From Vibrio lentus (GTDB lineage: Bacteria > Pseudomonadota > Gammaproteobacteria > Enterobacterales > Vibrionaceae), in contig NZ_MCZK01000104.1 of NCBI RefSeq assembly GCF_002875945.1, positions 1 through 64,000 of the forward strand: DNA of 64,000 nucleotides, in the 5' to 3' direction. Positions 62,212 to 64,000 of this stretch are shown piece after piece. Made by a program: the position numbers and the translations under genes. Numbering within the stretch: the first letter of the stretch is position 1; the number at the start of each line of letters is the position of its first letter. The notes beneath the pieces are model-generated. The model was not told the origin of the DNA. It did no database searches and saw only the letters and a list, made by a program, of their open reading frames with translations.

Positions 62212-62520
62212 ATGATAGATAACTTATTGGCTATTTTGTTTCTGTGCTTCTTTTGCTTTTTATTTTGGCAGCAGCGCAGGCAATCCGAGCTTGCGAAAGC
62301 TGCCATTGCGAGAAAGTGTAAAGAGCTAGACCTACAATTATTAAGTGTCGCCTTCAGTGGTCATAAACTTAAGATGCGCCATGAGCTAACGACCATTTGG
62401 CGCTGGCATACTGTGTACCAATTTGAGTTTTCGGCATTAGGTGATGACCTGTACCAAGGAAAACTGACGATGGTAGGCTTCCGCTCTATGCGGTTTGAGC
62501 TACAGCCTCATAGAATGTAA
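62212..62520 (+). CDS. DUF3301 membrane protein
   Basis: 102-residue protein. An N-terminal membrane segment (LLAILFLCFFCFLFWQQRR) anchors a short cytoplasmic domain containing CKELDLQLLSVAFSGHKL and YQFEFSALGDDLYQGKLTM, the DUF3301 pattern. Function is unknown. It shares an operon direction with the DUF3549 gene, and its last 35 bases overlap the 3' end of the opposing GNAT gene. Confidence 0.85.
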   Translation: MIDNLLAILFLCFFCFLFWQQRRQSELAKAAIARKCKELDLQLLSVAFSGHKLKMRHELTTIWRWHTVYQFEFSALGDDLYQGKLTMVGFRSMRFELQPHRM

Positions 62521-63004
62521 CGTCGCAATACGCGGTATAACTATATTCATGAAAAGGGCCAAACTGATCTTGTTTGGTCTCTTTAAATGCAAAGCCTAAC
62601 TTTTCGAGTAACTTAATCGATGGGTTATGACCGACATTAACGGTCGCGACCACATTCGTTAGGTGCTCTTCAAAACACACCAAACTGAAAAAAGGTTTTA
62701 GCACTTCGCTAGCAAGGCCTTGATTCCAAAACTCCTTGTCTAGAATAAATCCCAGTTCATGCTTCCCTTCCTCAGACGAAACAAACAAATGTCCAAGGTA
62801 TTCACGGGTTTGGTTATGGATAATGGCACGACAAAAACCGACGTTGTCGTTCAATATTTCTTGAAATAGGTGTTTTGCAGAGGTAATAGAATGCGGCCCG
62901 TTCATTTCAGCACGATTAATGGGGCAGCAGTTCAACTTGATAAAGTCGTGTTGTAGCTGTTCAGTATAAGGTACTAACAGCGTTCTTGAGGTTGCTATCG
63001 TCAT
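62486..63004 (-). CDS. GNAT N-acetyltransferase (RimJ/RimL type)
   Basis: 172-residue acetyltransferase-like protein. TSRTLLVPYTEQLQHDF is the usual N-terminal strand. HELGFILDKEFWNQGLASEVL is split across motif A (acetyl-CoA binding, QGLASE), and NPSIKLLEKLGFAF is motif B. The acceptor is unknown. ATG 63004 has ACAAGGAG upstream. It overlaps the DUF3301 3' end tail to tail by 35 bases. Confidence 0.88.
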   Translation of the reverse strand: MTIATSRTLLVPYTEQLQHDFIKLNCCPINRAEMNGPHSITSAKHLFQEILNDNVGFCRAIIHNQTREYLGHLFVSSEEGKHELGFILDKEFWNQGLASEVLKPFFSLVCFEEHLTNVVATVNVGHNPSIKLLEKLGFAFKETKQDQFGPFHEYSYTAYCDVTFYEAVAQTA

Positions 63005-63109
63005 AAAACACTCCTTGTGTTGACCATTAGCAGAAAAGCAGATGTCGCGCTCTTAGATAAAAGCTCCTGAATTAAAAAGAGCCCCTAGATAGAGAAAAGC
63101 CTCAGATAA

Positions 63110-63520
63110 AGAAAAGCCCCGACACCGAAGTGTCAGGGCTAGGGTCTTACTCGCAGCAGTCCGGCTACTAATAAATGCTCCATGCATCATCCATAATAGT
63201 GGCTGTAATCCTTCAGCTCTTTCCTTTACTTCGCCATCCTAGCGGTGTCCAATCATCCTGAAAGCTAACAATCCTAGTTAGCGCACATCACTTGTTCCGT
63301 GAGCGGTGTCCTTTACATCGTCCTGATGCTAATCCAACCCTTTAAATCCTAAAGGTGTCCATTGTCATTCCGTTGCAGCCAACTTCCTGTTAACTGACTG
63401 TATCCCTACAATGTCCTTACGCTCCATGCTTGACTACTCAATCCTAAGTAACCAAATCTTCATCCTGAAGATAACCAAATCCTTGGTGCTTTCCTGTTCC
63501 GTGTCAGAATCCTTCCGACA
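63110..63520 (-). ncRNA. csrB: CsrB-family regulatory RNA
   Basis: A roughly 410-base RNA on the minus strand that sequesters the translational regulator CsrA. I count about 27 GGA motifs in this strand, about 15 of them AGGA, many in small hairpin loops such as CAGGATG. CsrA binds such loops. It has a clear promoter (63527-63554), a UUCG-capped terminator (63112-63140) and an upstream response-regulator box. No credible ORF exists. In E. coli csrB also lies near yqcC. The exact 5' end is a prediction. A paralogue (csrC/csrD) in the same family cannot be excluded. Confidence 0.92.
63112..63140 (-). terminator. CsrB terminator
   Basis: On the minus strand stem AGCCCTGACAC/GTGTCGGGGCT (one internal mismatch) is capped by a UUCG tetraloop closed by C-G and followed by TTTTC. 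It ends the CsrB RNA. Confidence 0.9.
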
Positions 63521-63526
63521 AGGTTT

Positions 63527-63554
63527 AATTTACGCGATTTAGGATTTCGGACAA
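63527..63554 (-). promoter_or_regulatory. csrB promoter
   Basis: On the minus strand -35 TTGTCC (63549-63554) and -10 TAAATT (63527-63532) are separated by 16 bases. The predicted start is near 63520, just before the first AGGA motif. Confidence 0.65.
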
Positions 63555-63677
63555 TAGATTTGCATCACATTTTGAATTCAAGAAAGTTGTTAATTATATA
63601 AAACAATTAAAATTCAATCACTTGGTTATATGCATATCAATCTCTCTAGAGAACTATTTGTGTTATCTCACAGCCTT

Positions 63678-63695
63678 TGTAAGAGATCTCTCACA
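63678..63695. promoter_or_regulatory. GacA/UvrY/VarA activator box upstream of csrB
   Basis: TGTAAGAGATCTCTCACA fits the TGTAAG-N6-CTTACA consensus at 11 of 12 fixed positions. It lies about 160-175 bases upstream of the predicted csrB start, the distance seen for UvrY/VarA control of Csr RNAs. The remaining sequence from 63555 to 63772 is AT-rich with no other gene seen. Confidence 0.8.
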
Positions 63696-63772
63696 CGCGA
63701 TGGGCGGTTTTATGATTCGCTATCATTCACTGGAGCGAGTAAAATGACAAAATACTAAAAATGGAGGTCAAC

Positions 63773-64000
63773 ATGCTGACAAAAGATGTGTCTGAAGAGT
63801 TGAAATCAGTGCTTGAAGGACTGCAAGCACAAGGGAAAGAGCCAACAGTTGCTTTAGTTAAAGCTCGTATGAGCACATCCGTTCCGATGCCAGCTTTAAT
63901 CATGACTATCAAAAGCTGGAAAAGTGCGAATCGTGTACCTAAAGTGGAAGTCGCGACACAAGAAGAGCCGGCACTTGATCGTGTTAGCCAACTGGAAAAG
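63773..64000 (+). CDS. Protein with KfrA-like N-terminus (runs off right edge)
   Basis: First 76 residues of a gene cut by the window end. It starts at ATG 63773 with a strong GGAGG nine bases upstream. VSEELKSVLEGLQAQGKEPT, VALVKARMSTSVPMPAL and IMTIKSWKSANRVPKVE resemble the N-terminal DNA-binding region of KfrA-type proteins, where a helix pair precedes a long coiled coil. The charged ending (ALDRVSQLEK) could begin such a coil. Family assignment is tentative and the function unknown. Confidence 0.6.
   Translation, partial: MLTKDVSEELKSVLEGLQAQGKEPTVALVKARMSTSVPMPALIMTIKSWKSANRVPKVEVATQEEPALDRVSQLEK

Overview
The window is a core-chromosome segment of a gammaproteobacterium, almost certainly a Vibrio (probably Splendidus-clade-like, though species cannot be fixed from one window). 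The reasons are the paired polar flagellin genes beside a DyP peroxidase, Vibrio-type DUF families (DUF2956, DUF2919, DUF2066, DUF3461, DUF3549, DUF3301, TIGR03503), and housekeeping blocks whose order resembles other vibrios and partly E. coli (yffB-dapE, gcvR-bcp, purMN, yafJ-gmhA-fadE, dnaQ-rnhA-yafS-gloB-mltD-yafD, rpsB to accA, yqcC-truC-csrB). There are no rRNA or tRNA genes, CRISPR arrays, insertion sequences, prophages or integrons. Coding density is high.

Layout: 1-1.7 kb holds two flagellins, each behind its own sigma-28 (FliA) promoter. 1.8-8.4 kb holds a DyP peroxidase, small membrane or lipoproteins, a wHTH protein, yffB-dapE, an M15 peptidase and bamC. 8.4-16.7 kb holds dapA, gcvR-bcp, a tusA-like/perM pair, bepA, arsC-wrbA-DUF2069 and a DUF2066 envelope protein. 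16.9-21.0 kb is a purine/pyrimidine block (uraA, upp, purM, purN) with two PurR boxes; uraA carries a one-base frameshift near its 3' end. 21.2-25.5 kb holds yafJ-gmhA and divergent fadE behind a FadR-type operator. 25.7-33.2 kb holds TIGR03503, dnaQ/rnhA, yafS/gloB-mltD-YIP1 and yafD. 33.3-34.1 kb holds glnB and a cytochrome c.

34.1-55.1 kb is one long minus-strand series: rpsB-tsf-pyrH-frr-uppS-cdsA-dxr-rseP-bamA-skp-lpxD-fabZ-lpxA-lpxB-rnhB-dnaE-accA-tilS. It links translation, isoprenoid and phospholipid synthesis, outer-membrane assembly, lipid A synthesis and replication. Hairpins at several junctions suggest it is read as sub-operons. 55.6-59.8 kb on the plus strand holds map, glnD (the enzyme that modifies GlnB) and yaeH. 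59.9-63.0 kb holds yqcC-truC, two DUF genes and a GNAT acetyltransferase.

The most notable non-coding element is at 63.11-63.52 kb on the minus strand: a CsrB-family RNA with about 27 GGA motifs, a UUCG-loop terminator, a recognisable promoter and an upstream TGTAAG-N6-CTCACA box of the GacA/UvrY/VarA type. The window ends inside a gene with a KfrA-like N-terminus. I found no convincing undescribed multi-gene system. The best leads are the CsrB module, the uraA frameshift, a 14-unit AAATC repeat after purN and the unexplained dapA/gcvR intergenic region.
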